This document shows, piece by piece, positions 11,006-22,827 of a stretch of DNA of 45,436 bases. The stretch lies in contig JBNGIO010006320.1 in assembly GCA_049999805.1 (NCBI GenBank), forward strand, positions 418,354 through 463,789, written 5' to 3'. Under the pieces are notes generated by a model. That model worked only from the letters and a program-made list of their open reading frames with translations. It did not search any database and was not told the DNA's origin. The translations under genes were made by a program, and so were the position numbers. Source of the stretch: Folioceros fuciformis (lineage: Eukaryota; Anthocerotophyta; Anthocerotopsida; Anthocerotales). Every line of letters begins with the position of its first letter. Within the stretch, counting starts at the first letter, position 1.

Positions 11006-14000
11006 TCAGTTCATAAACTGTCTACAGTTCGCAGCGCCACAAAGACACTCCACTTTCTTCTCCTCCGGATCAAACCGGTAGTCATACCTGCGCGACACAA
11101 GCGTATTCCAAACACGGGCAATCAGGATCGCAGCTCAGGGACGAAACACGCCACGCCTCAACGATGTCAATCATCAGCCGGCTAGGCTAGCACACTCACG
11201 TCAGCTCTTCACCCGCCTTCACGTCCTTGCGTGCCATCAGCACGACCCGGCTGCGAATCTCCCCATTTTCATCAACTTCCTCGAATATTTTGGAATAGCA
11301 ACTTGGGTCGCACTGTAGACAGCAACAACTTGTCAGCACCAGCTAGGGCAACGCATTCAAGGACAAGTGGCCGCGTGCGTGTATCATAAAAAGAAAACAT
11401 GCATGAACAAAGCGTCACATACGGAGTGGTTAATCAGTCTGCCAAGATTGCCCTTGTCTGTTGCGTCAATCACTTCGTCTTCATTTACTTTGAACAGCTG
11501 CAAGACGTGGAGCAACCACAGAGAACAATTAGCACAGTCTATCCGTAACTTGAACGCGAACTCGAGCACAGATAACACACGCGTTGCAACAGGCTGGAGT
11601 CGGGTTGATAGCCAAAAGAAACACACGTAGCAATCCTTCCCCTCTGTGCGGTAATGCTCCTCCCGCAAATCAGCAACGCTGCCACGGACTCTCTCCCCCC
11701 GGTATTCCAGGACCTGAAACACAAGAAATGAGTGATGAAAATGACCGCATGTCGGACGAAGTACACACTCAAAATCTCAGTTCTAACAAGTAACATACCA
11801 TTTCACCCTCTTTGATCGCCCGCCGAGCAAAGAGCCCCCAACCGTGGATTGCAGATTTTCCAAAACAGACTCGGTTTTTCTCCATTTCCTACATTCCAAA
11901 AACACATTTTGAACAAAAACTTCTGGCACAACTCCCTGGAGAAGATCGAAAGTCCTGCTTGAGCACCACAGGATGCCATAGTAAAGAAGACAAACCGGAA
12001 GAGACGCGAGCCTCTCTTTAATTGTTAAGCCTGGCTCCACGTACTCCTGCCAAGAAAATCAGTGAGTTTTGTTTGGCCGAAAATTGAACATAGAACAGCA
12101 CGTGTCACTACAGGAAATTTGACCAGGACAAAGCAAGCACTCACCCTCAGCGCATTAATGTCTTCTGCAGAGTGCCAGCTGATGCCAGTAACTCGATAAG
12201 CTATCGCTTCCCCCCTCCTCCGCTGTCAGTCATTAAAAAATTGAAACAACTCCAATCAGTAACCTACCGGAACAGGTTCTGATATCTAGAATGGGAGACT
12301 GCGCCTTTTTTACATCACACCTAACAAGTAGCTGAAGTATCTGCCTCAAATACCTGAGACTTTTTGTGTTTATCCTGGGCATCATACGGCCGACACCTTG
12401 CGGCAGAAGACGTCTCGCCATTTGATTTTTCGAACTTGGCATCCAGCTTACGAGTCAAGTTATTTCCCGAAAGGATGCCGACAACACTTGCTGCCCCTCT
12501 GGAATATGTAATATCTCTCTTTTCTGCAACCTTCCCTTCTGGTGAGGTCAGCTGCAGCCTACCCTCTGGGTTGGGAGTCCTGCAGACACCAGTTACAACA
12601 ACAAATATAACATCCCATCGTGTGATTATCAGCCGTTCATCCAAGGGAAAAGAGAGCTGAACAGCTTAATATTACCTGTGACCAGAACAATATGATATCA
12701 TTCGGGTGACACCAACCCCATTCCTATCGTTATAGCTGTTAATCTGTGAGCAAGCCGTGCTTGGCGTTAGCCAATGCTGGAAAGGGAGCTTCAAGTTGGA
12801 AAGGCAGCCAACATGACATTGAAAGGATAAGAAACTGTACCTCCATGTAATAGCCAGCATTGAATGCACACATTGTGTGATACACCTTTCGGCACTTGCT
12901 ACCACAGCACTGGATAACAGCCCCATGCACTTGACGGCATATTACACAAGCCTTCACCACAGAAAATTAGCATCAGACAACCGAAAAAAGAAGCCTAACC
13001 GCAAGCCACCTTGAACTACTCAACTTGCCATGGGAATGACCAATGAAATACTGAAAACAGGGCAAAAAGGGTCCACCTGTCGAAACAATGCCAAATCAAT
13101 GTTGGTGATTCCCTCGGCTGGTTCCATCTTTGCGGCACTCTTGAATGTTACCTCTCGAATGAACCAAGCACATGTAACGTGCACCCAGTACCCACTAACA
13201 CTGGTGGGCTTCATTGCCCCTCCTGTAGATAAAACAGCCCTCTTTGTGTCAATGGGTATGGAAACTGAGGTTGGTTGCTCAATCAAAAAGCTTAGTGAGG
13301 GCAGACGAAAGTATTCGCTTGTGTAATCAAAACTACATCAGTATGTTTTACAGGTTTCCAGACTTGTGCAACAAATCATAGATGCGGAATTTTATCTGTT
13401 AAAGCATAGGTCTTCCGGATGATACAACACAGCGAAACGAGTTCAGAGCCAAACTGCAATGATGAAAATATCATAGAGCAACGTACCTTTCACTGGACAT
13501 AAGCAACATTCTCGCTCAATCTCAGGAGTCTCACAAGCTCGGCAGACCCAAGGGCCAGATTTATCGGAGTATTGTACACCATAGCACTCTTGGTGTACCG
13601 CAATCTGGCATCTACAGTTTTTAAACAACCTAGACATCAGACACAGCTTTGGGCACCAAAGACGGGCACAGTTGTAACATAGTGCTCAACCCATTCACAG
13701 ATTAGGGAGGAGTAACAAAGTTGCATCACCACACCTGTTACATACTACCATTTTGTTGTAGTCGTAATCCTCTACCCAACGACATACACCGCACCTTTCA
13801 GTGGTGAATGTTGCTCTGACGGGCTCATATGGCACTGCAAGGAGGAGATGTAGTATCAGCATCAGCAGGACAGGCAGAAGGAACACTGAAGAAGCCTGCG
13901 CCAAACGGCCTTCCACAATTTTGGGGTCCTGCACCAAACTTATGACAATTTCACAACTGAATTACTAACATTCTAGACTCGCAGCCAGCTGTTGAGCACG

Positions 14001-17000
14001 CATTTTGGGAGGGACCCGAATCTCTGGTCCAGCATATGCAAGTCCAATCGCCCCTCCTTGCATTAACCTTTGGATCTGTAAGGGAAAAGGTAATGTAAGG
14101 CCTTGCACTCGTTAACAGAAAAGGATCAGCTAGTTATCCTCTAAGTATCACCCCACAATATTGAGTCTCTTGAACACAGAGGAATTTGAGGACAAACCCA
14201 TGACAGAAGAGTCTGATCGAGATATCTCATCCTGATGCTCTCTTTCCACTTCTTTTTCCTGCAACCGGTGTGCCTTTCCCACTCAGAAGGCTTCATTAAT
14301 TTACCACTGGTTCCACACTGCTTGCACTTGCAAGATATCCTGCAGACAGAAACCATAATTCAAGATGTGAAGGCAGCACACGTGGGTAGGAGTGAAGAAG
14401 CTTTAACGAGCAGAGCCTCAATGATGAAATTCAATACGAATCTTACTGGTGTATCTTCGGTAGATAATCAGCTACCATTTCAGAGCACACCACAGCCACG
14501 GTATCAGGGACGTCATATGGACTCGCTTCCATGCCAGCTCTGAAGATGAAAAGAAGAGAAGAATAAGTTGCAGAAGTCTACTAAGGCTGCCAAGCAGAAG
14601 GATAAGGTCACATATCTGTTTAACAGCGTACCTTCCAGCCAGGGTTTTCTTTCTTGGTGTCTGCGTCTTTCTGCACTCAGGGCATTTGTATGATACCTTC
14701 TCCAGTTCCTGCTTACCATAAAACACATGAAAATACAGTACATTCACTTGAACTTCTCCATTGCAACTGCATGTCAGGATCTTCACCTTCAGACTCTTGT
14801 TGCTGATCTTATCACAGTCAGCATGGACCCATATATTGCATGCATCGCACTGCACCTGTAGCCAGGATGAAGTTGTGGATGCCGGCAGTCAGTACTCAAG
14901 TAGGCAATCTAACACACATGAAACGATCAGATTTTCTGAAAGGAGAAACTCACCCAATTTCCTTTTTCATTGGGTTGCCAAACCTTTTTGCAAACCCCGC
15001 AATACTGTCTTGACCTATACAGCTGGAAATACATGCAGTACGTGAGAAACTCAGTCTTTCTGATCCTTCTAACAGAGAAAAGTGGCGTTTGTAGCCGACC
15101 TTCACACAATGCTTGCAAAGAGGGTTATCTTCGACACCCGCATTTTTTGATTTTGGAGCTGCCTTCACAGAAAGCTTAGCATCACATCCAAAACACACGC
15201 TTTTGGACGTGTGGCTTGTTGACGCAGGCTGCACACAAATTGTCGACAAAGGAGATGGCATTTGTGAGGGATAGGTCAGATAGTACTATTTGACAGAAGA
15301 CCATCAGAACATGAGACTACTTAAAGCCATTTTACCCAGATGGTTTGCAGGACGAACCTTCTTCCCTGTAGGCTTCTTTGCACTCTTCTCAGTGTCGCTT
15401 ACAGTATCGTCTGCATCTTGACCCTCAATCGTATCCCCTTGAGCATCCACTGGCGAAACTGAAGGATGGCACTTGCCTGGAACTCCTTGGTACGAATCAA
15501 ATCCTGCATCGGCTAAGGTAGCTTCACTGATCGCTCCAACAAAGTCCAATGGCCGGTACCTGTTAAAATTTGTCTGTCCCTGGAACCTGCAAGCACAAGA
15601 CCAATATGAAGCCAGTGGAAATGCAAGGGCTTGCATCAAATAAGTAAGGATTTGGCAGGAACCATTTAACTTCAGATGGAAATTCACAAGAGAAAAGACT
15701 GCCTACGCCCTTGTTTCACATACCTGTCCAAATAGTCCATAAATGGATAGATCATACCCTCCCTAACCCATGCGTAATCCTGCAGAATTAAGTCAAAAAC
15801 GTCAGCACAAAACCAAAGAGCCGACCTCCTCCAGACTGCCCACTTCTGTGTGCTTGCCCTAATCCCCTCCACACTTGTACTGAAAAAGACTTGCAACAGA
15901 TGTGACATACCCGCTCTTTCTTTTTTGCCAATGACTTCCCAAAGAACATGACGCAAAGACGGCCAGGGACACAGAGGCGCCGGACACTATCTGGGACTTC
16001 CTTGATGGGGTCCACGACCTTTGCAGGCCACACAGGATCGTTCTTCTTCCCTGATCTGGCCCAAACCACATCACCCACATCGAACTCTGCCAAATCATGT
16101 TTCGATGAACCAGCCACTGCTGCGCCACTGCTTCTCACTGCAGAATCCCAGGTGACTTCAACATCAGAAAGTGGGGACGATTTGTGTTTCAGCCAGGGTG
16201 CTGCACGTGCAGCACCTTCTGAATCCTTCAATGCCTTTGGTGACCATTCCTGAGAATTTCCTTGACCACTATCTCCTTTCCCCAGAGGAGTCCCATACTC
16301 CTCCTTCACAGGATATGATCCAAGGTTACCTTTATCCTCTGAGCCCTCTCTCATTCTTTTCGGCGGATTATCATACATTCCGGATCCTGAGTCTGGATCC
16401 TCAGAGTGGTCTCGCTTGAACCCCTTCACAACAGGAGCTCCTTTCTTTAAAGGCTCCATTACAGAGTCCCGGAGACGGGATGGAAGCTGTTGTGCCCTGC
16501 CTCGTTTGGATCGTATCAACGGTGCTGTATCAACCTCCTTTGGCGTCCTGCCATCATCTATAGACCTCTCTGCATCTCGGTCTACATCCCTGGTGCCGGA
16601 GAGGACACTGCTGTCAGTATTGAACATATAGCATTCCCCTATACCAACATCATTAGTAGAGCCATTGCTCTCTGCACCAAAACTTGACTGCCTCTTGAAA
16701 ATGTTCTTTGCTCTCCGTAACACTTTTTTGCGTACGACATGTACACCCTCATGTAAAGGGTGGTCCTGCTTTTGAGTGCTGGCGTGGACAACATTCTCAG
16801 GTTCTGCAGTGTTGTTCTCCTGCATCGAGCCTGAGGCAACCTGGACGGCATCCACAAGCATGTCCAACGCGAGCGGATAGCCTGCCTTGGGAGCAGCATC
16901 CGCAGGAAAGCCACTGTCAGGTTGGACTTCTCCACTTTCCCCCACCTTCCGCCTCTTACTTGGTGCAGAAGCACTATCATCTGATCCTTCCGGCCGAGCG

Positions 17001-20000
17001 TGAGCCCTCCCAGGCTTCATTGTCAATGCATTCTCCGCATCTTGAGAATTGGACTTCAAGTTAACAGGTGAGCTATCCAGACAGGGTAGTGAACTTTGTT
17101 CAGGAAACACATTTGTCCCCTGGTCACCAGAAACAGCTGTTTTAAAAAACAACAAGCAACAGTCAGCACACAGTGCCAGGCAGGTTAAAGTGCAAGCCGG
17201 CAAGCATTTCAGTTTACACACAAACTCCCATTCCCTGACCTCCCCTCTCTAAAAGAAACGACAGCGACAGTGTTGTGCGAACCCGAAACGGGGGGACTCG
17301 AGACAGGACCTGGTCCTCCAAGCGGAAAAGAGAGACAGAACTAGTTTCACACCTGAGGAGGGCTGAACCAAGTTTGCACAGGTTATGTCTGACAAAGAGG
17401 CAATTGTCGCATCATGTGCCACTTGCTTGGAAGGCTCAAAATCACCACCATGAGGACATTTCAACTCCATTCCATCAACAATATCACATTTTTCTGGAGT
17501 AGGTGGTGCAGGCTCCCCTTCCTGAAGAGCATCACGTGTCTCACCCCTTTCTGGATACACCCTAACTTGGATGATCTGATTTTCCGAGTTTACCCTGTAG
17601 CCTCTCCCCTGGTCCTTGCCCATAAGCAACCTTGATTCCCTCGCCCTACCATCAGAGTGACCTCTCAACGGAATGAGATCGGAGCAGTTTGAGGGGATTG
17701 GGAACCTGGGAGCGACCTCAGATTGAGCAGGTTGGAATCTATGGAGAGTATTATGTTCCTGTCCTTGATGCAGAAGAGGTAATGACTGGTTTTGCAAACT
17801 GTCAGCGTAGAGCCTTCCTCCAGTGGCTAACAGTGATCCTGTGTCCATGACATGGTTATCTGCATGACATCAATTTGGAAGACACCTTGAGGAAGGAATC
17901 CCATGTTTTCACGACGAACAGGGTTATTTAGTTTTTCAACGTACACCCCTCACATTTCCCAGACCCCTTCCATATCTTTCAAAATGACTAGATATGCACT
18001 CCGTCCCTGTCTGAGTTGTAACTTTCGATTCCAAACCCACAGACGGCTCATTAATTACCTCCCGAGACGGAAATGCAACGACTCTAGGTACTGGTTCAGA
18101 AATTTACCTGGCGCTACAGAAGACTGATGAAGATGCAATAACTCCATCGTTCCTCCACCTGCACCACCTCCACCGTGATGACCAAAGCTATCTGGATTCG
18201 ACCTGGAGTCCACCACATCATTGCTGGGCCTTGTATTCCAGCCATTCCTATCCGCTCCCATCCAGTGCTGCTGCTTCTGCGCCATGTTACCGTCGCCTCT
18301 GCTGATCAGCGCCCTTCCTGAGCCTTTCACAAGCTGGTCTGCACTGAGCTGAGGGGGCCCGTTATGCCCCGGGCCCAGGCAGCTCCTTCCAAAGTCACCG
18401 TTCCCCGCCTGCTGAGCGGCGACGTCCAAGAATTGCTCACCCCCAAGACCCGAATCCCTTGCCCAAGTTAAAGCATCTGCGGCCTGCTTGTAATCGAGAC
18501 CCGGTACCCCGTTTCCCTCGAACTTGGAGAATTGATGTTGCTGCTGCTGTTGCGGCTGCTCCTGAGCCTGCATAACGTGGTTGTTCCTGAGTCGCGAAGC
18601 CTGGAAAGAGGTCACGCTCTGAATCCGCTCCCAATTGTCATGCACTCCATTTACCCCATTGTACGCGATGTGGCGGTTATAGGCGGGTCTGTTGGTCGGG
18701 GGGAATCTCTGCTGCTCGTAGTTGGCGAACACGGGAGCATTGAAATTGTTCTGAAAGCTGGGCATCCCCACGAACCTATTCACCTGCGACGTGTAGCTCT
18801 CATTCGGCGCAGCAGAATGCAAAAATTGCGGGGCAGGAGCCGGAGTAACATACCTCCTGCCCATCTGCGCTCGGTCCGCCTGCATCTCCATGGCAGGATT
18901 CCTCTCCTGGCCGAACTCCTGAGCAGGAAAGGAGGCCCGGGACTGCTGCATGGACGATACGCGCCCGGTAGAGAACTGCTGAGTGCGCTCGATCTGGGTT
19001 CTGATATTGTTGACAAACTGACGATGCCCCGCAGCAGTCTGAGTCTCCCACTGAGAGGGAGATATAGACATCGCTGCCGCCCACATGGGAGGCTTATTGT
19101 CCCTCTGATATGCGCCAGACTCGGGCATCCTGGAGAAAAATGTGTTGCTGCTGGTATTGTCGTGCATTCCCTCCGGCACAGGTTGCGTACTAGAGCTCAA
19201 GGACAGCCTCAGCCCTTGCAGAGGCCTCTCCGCGTTGTTGGGCATAGCAAACGCTGTCTGCTGCTGCAGGCCTCTGGACTGCCCAGAAATCGCGACTCCC
19301 AGCCCCTGCCCATGCCCCTGCACCTGCACCCCCTGTCCTGCTCCATCCCCGTTGGAGCCCATGTACCCATTCTTCTGCTGCTGGTGCAAGGAATTTTCAA
19401 AAGTGATGCCATTGTCCAACGCCGCCAGGACGCCCTGGTCTCTGGCCATCGCCAACCTTGAAGCATCCTCGGACACAGGTCCTTGATCCGAAAGATCAGC
19501 GTACGGATACCCGGCGAATCCGCCATTATTCGTCTTCATCTCAGCCGGGGGCTTCCAGGGAGTCGGAGGCGAGCGCCTAATTTCTGCGGTGACGATTTTG
19601 TTCCCGACACCATTGCCATTGCCCGTAGGAACGACCTGCTGCTGGTGCTGCTGCACCTGCTGTTGCACCTGCTGCTGTACCTGCTGATAGTCCATCGCAT
19701 CTGCCTTGTGCTGGCCCCAGAAGTCATCCGCAGGGCCACATTGCAGCGGAGCCTCCTGGCAGTAAATGGAGGCCTGCTCCGGGACGGAGGATTGCAGGAT
19801 GGGCATCGAGTTGAGGGGAGATTCGCGAGAGCCAACAGGCTCGGAATCTGTAGGGCGGTCGGTCACCTGCACAGGGGAGAGAGTAGAGGAGGCAACAATT
19901 CCCTCAGGCGAAGGCAGAGTAGGAGGAACAGGGTTGGGGAGCGGAGGAGAAGGCTCACCCAACCTCTGCAGGGCTTGCGGAGGCTTCCATGGCTGGATAG

Positions 20001-20088
20001 GCTGGGTAGAGGAAGCCAGAGGGTGCGCGGGCATGGCCAGCCCGCCGGCGTCACAGCCCGGACCCGGAAGATGGGGTGTTGTTACCAT
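11006..20088 (-). CDS. ATX: ATX3/4/5-type histone H3 lysine methyltransferase (PWWP-PHD-ePHD-SET)
   Basis: A trithorax-group methyltransferase, expected to methylate histone H3K4 in the nucleus. I traced 25 exons, all in phase, giving 2,011 residues: 20088-18108, 17859-17353, 17136-15911, 15779-15724, 15586-15358, 15228-15100, 15022-14954, 14855-14787, 14708-14632, 14539-14447, 14339-14198, 14075-13970, 13834-13735, 13611-13487, 13222-13077, 12951-12841, 12743-12676, 12579-12354, 12222-12145, 12046-11996, 11888-11799, 11713-11627, 11497-11423, 11312-11200, 11087-11006. Order: Gln/Asn/Pro-rich N-terminus with an NLS-like SKRRKV; PWWP from 1185 (GDVVWARSG, WPAKVVDP); PHD with CGVCKKVW and CDACNIWVHADCD; SEWERHTG; second PHD (CGVCRWVEDYDYNK, HQECYG); extended PHD (WVHVTCAWF, CAFNAGYYME); SET from about 1863 (HGWGLFARR, YRGERVRG, RLINHSCDPSCY, TYDYRF); post-SET CLCGAANCRQFMN. 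Arabidopsis ATX3-5 are about 1,020-1,045 residues, so this N-terminus is about 900-1,000 longer. The exon 5/6 junction is the weakest. Confidence 0.94.
18536..18562 (-). repeat. CAG-type repeat encoding a glutamine run in the ATX-like protein
   Basis: Imperfect CAG/CAA repeats on the minus strand encode a Gln-rich run (QQQQQHQ) in exon 1. A second Gln tract, built of QQQV units, is coded at about 19630-19690. Confidence 0.8.
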
Positions 20089-21309
20089 AAGCAGATTTTC
20101 TGTTCTGCACTATTTCCCCCTCTCCCACACGCCGTCACTTCACCACAGCAGCTGCCGGTCCCTTCACAAAAATTCGCTCCCCGAAAACCACAGCACCAGT
20201 CGCGGCCACCAGCTGCAACAACATCACACACCACCCGATGGTTACGGGACCCTAACCAAAAAAAAATTTGCTCCGCTTGCTCGCTGGCTGGTCAGTTCAA
20301 CACCCCGGGCAGCACCACCAGTCCCCAGTCTCAGCACTAGCTGCTGCACGGGACTCGCACGGCCCAGGGGCAAGATCTCCCCATCCCGCCCGCCCACACT
20401 AGAGCACCAAAAGACTCAGGACCCAGCCTGGGCAGGCGTGCCCCATTCCCCAGGGCCGGCCGACCCACATAGGCGCATACATACATGGCAGGCCGTAGAA
20501 CGCACGCCTAAACCCGCACACTAAAGACTAGTCCTCCGACAGGGGGCAGGATCCCGCGCCAGCGGCAGCGGCAGCGGCAGCAATTCAGAGCCCAGTCCAC
20601 GCCACGCCACACCGCGCACCACACCGCACCACACCACACAAGACACGACAACACAGACCGCAGCAAGAGCGCAAAGAAGGCGAGCGCAGCAGCACATCCA
20701 AAATTCACCCACCCGCCAATCTCAAACAATGGGGCGCGCGCACGGGTACAATTCACACCCCTCATCACACCCTCATCACAGGGATGAGCCAATATGGAGC
20801 GAATTGACGAGAAAGGGGAAGAGCAAAGCAAAAAAAGGCACCATGGTAAGGCGCATCCCGCAAGCCGCGCCCTAGCACAGCTCCAACTGCAAAAGCGCGC
20901 TTTCCTCCTCCCTCCCACTGCCTCCCCGGCCGCGCTGCGGTGACCCCGTCCCTCCCCAGCCCGGTGGCAGCCCTGGCGCATCCGCTTCAAGACTGCATCC
21001 GAAACACATCCACCAGCACGCAAACCCTACGGCAGCAGCGCGGGCGGGGCTGAGCGCCCCAGGCCGGCCATCACATCACTCGCCACCCCGGAAGCTCATC
21101 GGGAAAGGGCGGCCCAAATGCAAGAGCCTGACAGTGGCGGGCGCGGAGCTCGGCACAGACGCGGCTCAATCGGGATCGCACACAGCAGCAGCAGCAGCCG
21201 CAGCAGGGGCAGACGCGGCGGTGCCAGGATCCGGATGCCTGCGCTCCCAGCTCTCTCTCCGCAGCCACGACAAGCGAAGGCGAGCAAAGGCAGGGAGGGC
21301 AGCCTAGCC

Positions 21310-21350
21310 CCGTCTCGTCTCGTCTCGTCCCGTCTCCCGTCCCGTCCCGG
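21310..21350. repeat. TCTCG/TCCCG pentamer microsatellite
   Basis: Imperfect tandem CGTCT and CGTCC units on the plus strand. Simple sequence near the GC-rich flank of the ATX-like gene. Confidence 0.75.
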
Positions 21351-21581
21351 TTACAAAGCGCACCAGATACACAGCAAATATGTACATACAAAAAAAAGCT
21401 CCAGGCCCTCACAACACACAAGTCACCCTCCTCCAACTCCAGCGGGAACAGGGAACTGGTAACAACCAGGTCCGGAGCGGGAAACGAACCTGCTCGGTTC
21501 GGTTCTACTAGCTTCGGCTCCCTGCGGTTCGGGTCCAGTCGGGTTACGTCCGAGAGTCTCCTCCTTCCGTAAATGAAACAC

Positions 21582-21607
21582 AGGCCAGGCCAGGCCAGGC
21601 CAGGCCG
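21582..21607. repeat. GGCCA pentamer microsatellite, five units
   Basis: About five perfect tandem copies of AGGCC/GGCCA. It lies near the point where base composition drops from GC-rich to AT-rich. Confidence 0.85.
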
Positions 21608-21744
21608 GGTAAAACACTCTCAAGAGTTCTGTACATAGAGGACCTTGACTTGCAATATCCTTTGCCGCATATATAGGATAATCCCAGATAAAGACTTTCG
21701 GTTTAGGAAGCCGTCTATGTACATCACCCAATCCGATCAGCTAC

Positions 21745-21787
21745 AATTATTATTAGTATTAGTATTATTAGTATTATTATTATTATC
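21745..21787. repeat. ATT/AGT trinucleotide microsatellite
   Basis: Imperfect tandem ATT units interspersed with AGT. It marks the start of the AT-rich stretch that contains CFAP70. Confidence 0.85.
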
Positions 21788-22827
21788 AACCAGATGTTTT
21801 ATTTAGCCCTCTTAATCCATCCTAGGTTATGGGGATTTTTTAAGCTTCTTATAACGCTTCTCAAGTACAAGAACCAAACAAAACACCCACCCAAGAGCAA
21901 AGTACTATAATGTAAGTGAATTAATTTATGGTTTAAATTTCTCAAGACTTCAAGCAATAAATCAGTTCGTTGAATCCTAGAAGCACTTGAAACTGTGCTC
22001 AATCTTGCCCACCATTCTCCAATGCATACAAATTTCAAGCATTGTTGTGCAATCAAGCATGAAGCTATTTGTCAGACTAGATCACAAACTACTAGAAGTT
22101 GGGTCGCTTTGATGCACCTCAAGGCGCCACATCTACTCGGCTCATGGCTAAACCATACTCACACACGATTGATTTGGAACAACGCTCCTAGTTGATAGGC
22201 ACAAGTGTTGCAACACCTTGATATTCAAATTAAGAAGGTGATTTGTATCGAAGATAGGAAACTCGCTCAAGGGAGTCTAGCGCACACGGCTCTCATCAAC
22301 AACAATTGTTGTTAATACTTCAAGCGTCTATTGCAAGGAAATGGAAAGGAAGATAGGTAAACAAACATGGTTGCCAACAATGTAAAGAGTGTGTTGAAGT
22401 TAGAAAACTTCCTCGAGGGAGTCTAGCGCAAGCAACTCTTGTCAACAGCCATTGTTGTTGATAGTTCAAGCGTCTATTGTAGGGATATGGAAAGAAAGTT
22501 ATAGGTGAACAAACATGGTTGCCAACAATGTGAAGAGCAATTATACATGATTAGTGGCTCTAGGGAGAAAGATACCCTTGAAATCCTTGCTCCACTTCCT
22601 CATTACTGTTGGGTCCCCACAATAGGTGTAGTCTTAAATACAAAGATACCATTCTCTACCTTACATTGAATCTACCATCAACTACAAAGTCATGACTAAA
22701 AGACAAGGTAACAAGATGATTTCCTCAAGACTCTCTACCTTATGTAGCTTCAAATAGAAAGACACCTTTGACTCACTAGACCTACCTATCCTATTGTACT
22801 ACTTTCTACAACCTACTCCTCATGGAA
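21788..22827. other. AT-rich intergenic region downstream of CFAP70
   Basis: Sequence between the ATX 5' flank and the CFAP70 stop. It contains the 146-bp tandem duplication (22255-22545) and weaker repeated phrases such as CTCTACCTTA near 22655 and 22733. It looks like transposon-derived or satellite-like DNA, but I recognise no transposase, integrase or reverse transcriptase. The CFAP70 3' UTR must start here. Confidence 0.5.
22255..22545. repeat. 146-bp tandem duplication
   Basis: Copy one about 22255-22400, copy two about 22401-22545. Shared in order: GGGAGTCTAGCGCA (22271 and 22417), ATTGTTGTT, TTCAAGCGTCTATTG, and ACAAACATGGTTGCCAACAATGT. Identity is high, clearly above the 156-bp repeat at 6531, so it is younger. 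No coding content seen. Confidence 0.88.

Larger units (their letters stand above)
20089..21740. other. GC-rich 5' flank and leader of the ATX-like gene
   Basis: GC- and CpG-rich sequence immediately upstream of the ATX start, with many simple repeats: CACACCGCACC-type runs (20600-20640), CAGCAGCAGCAGCAGCCGCAGCAG near 21183-21206, TCTCG/CCCGT repeats (21310-21350) and GGCCA repeats (21582-21607). A long 5' leader and CpG-island-like promoter fit. A 171-codon minus-strand frame at 20508-21023 has no recognisable motif; I treat it as leader or chance. Confidence 0.5.

Noticed and set aside
18532-20524. Long plus-strand open frames (309, 285 and 252 codons) opposite ATX exon 1
   Set aside because: They are shadows of the Gln/Pro-rich minus-strand exon. 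Their composition is skewed to Arg, Leu and His with no domain.
20508-21023. 171-codon minus-strand frame as a separate gene or upstream ORF
   Set aside because: Cys/Leu/Arg-rich with no motif, inside a GC-rich leader where long chance frames are expected.
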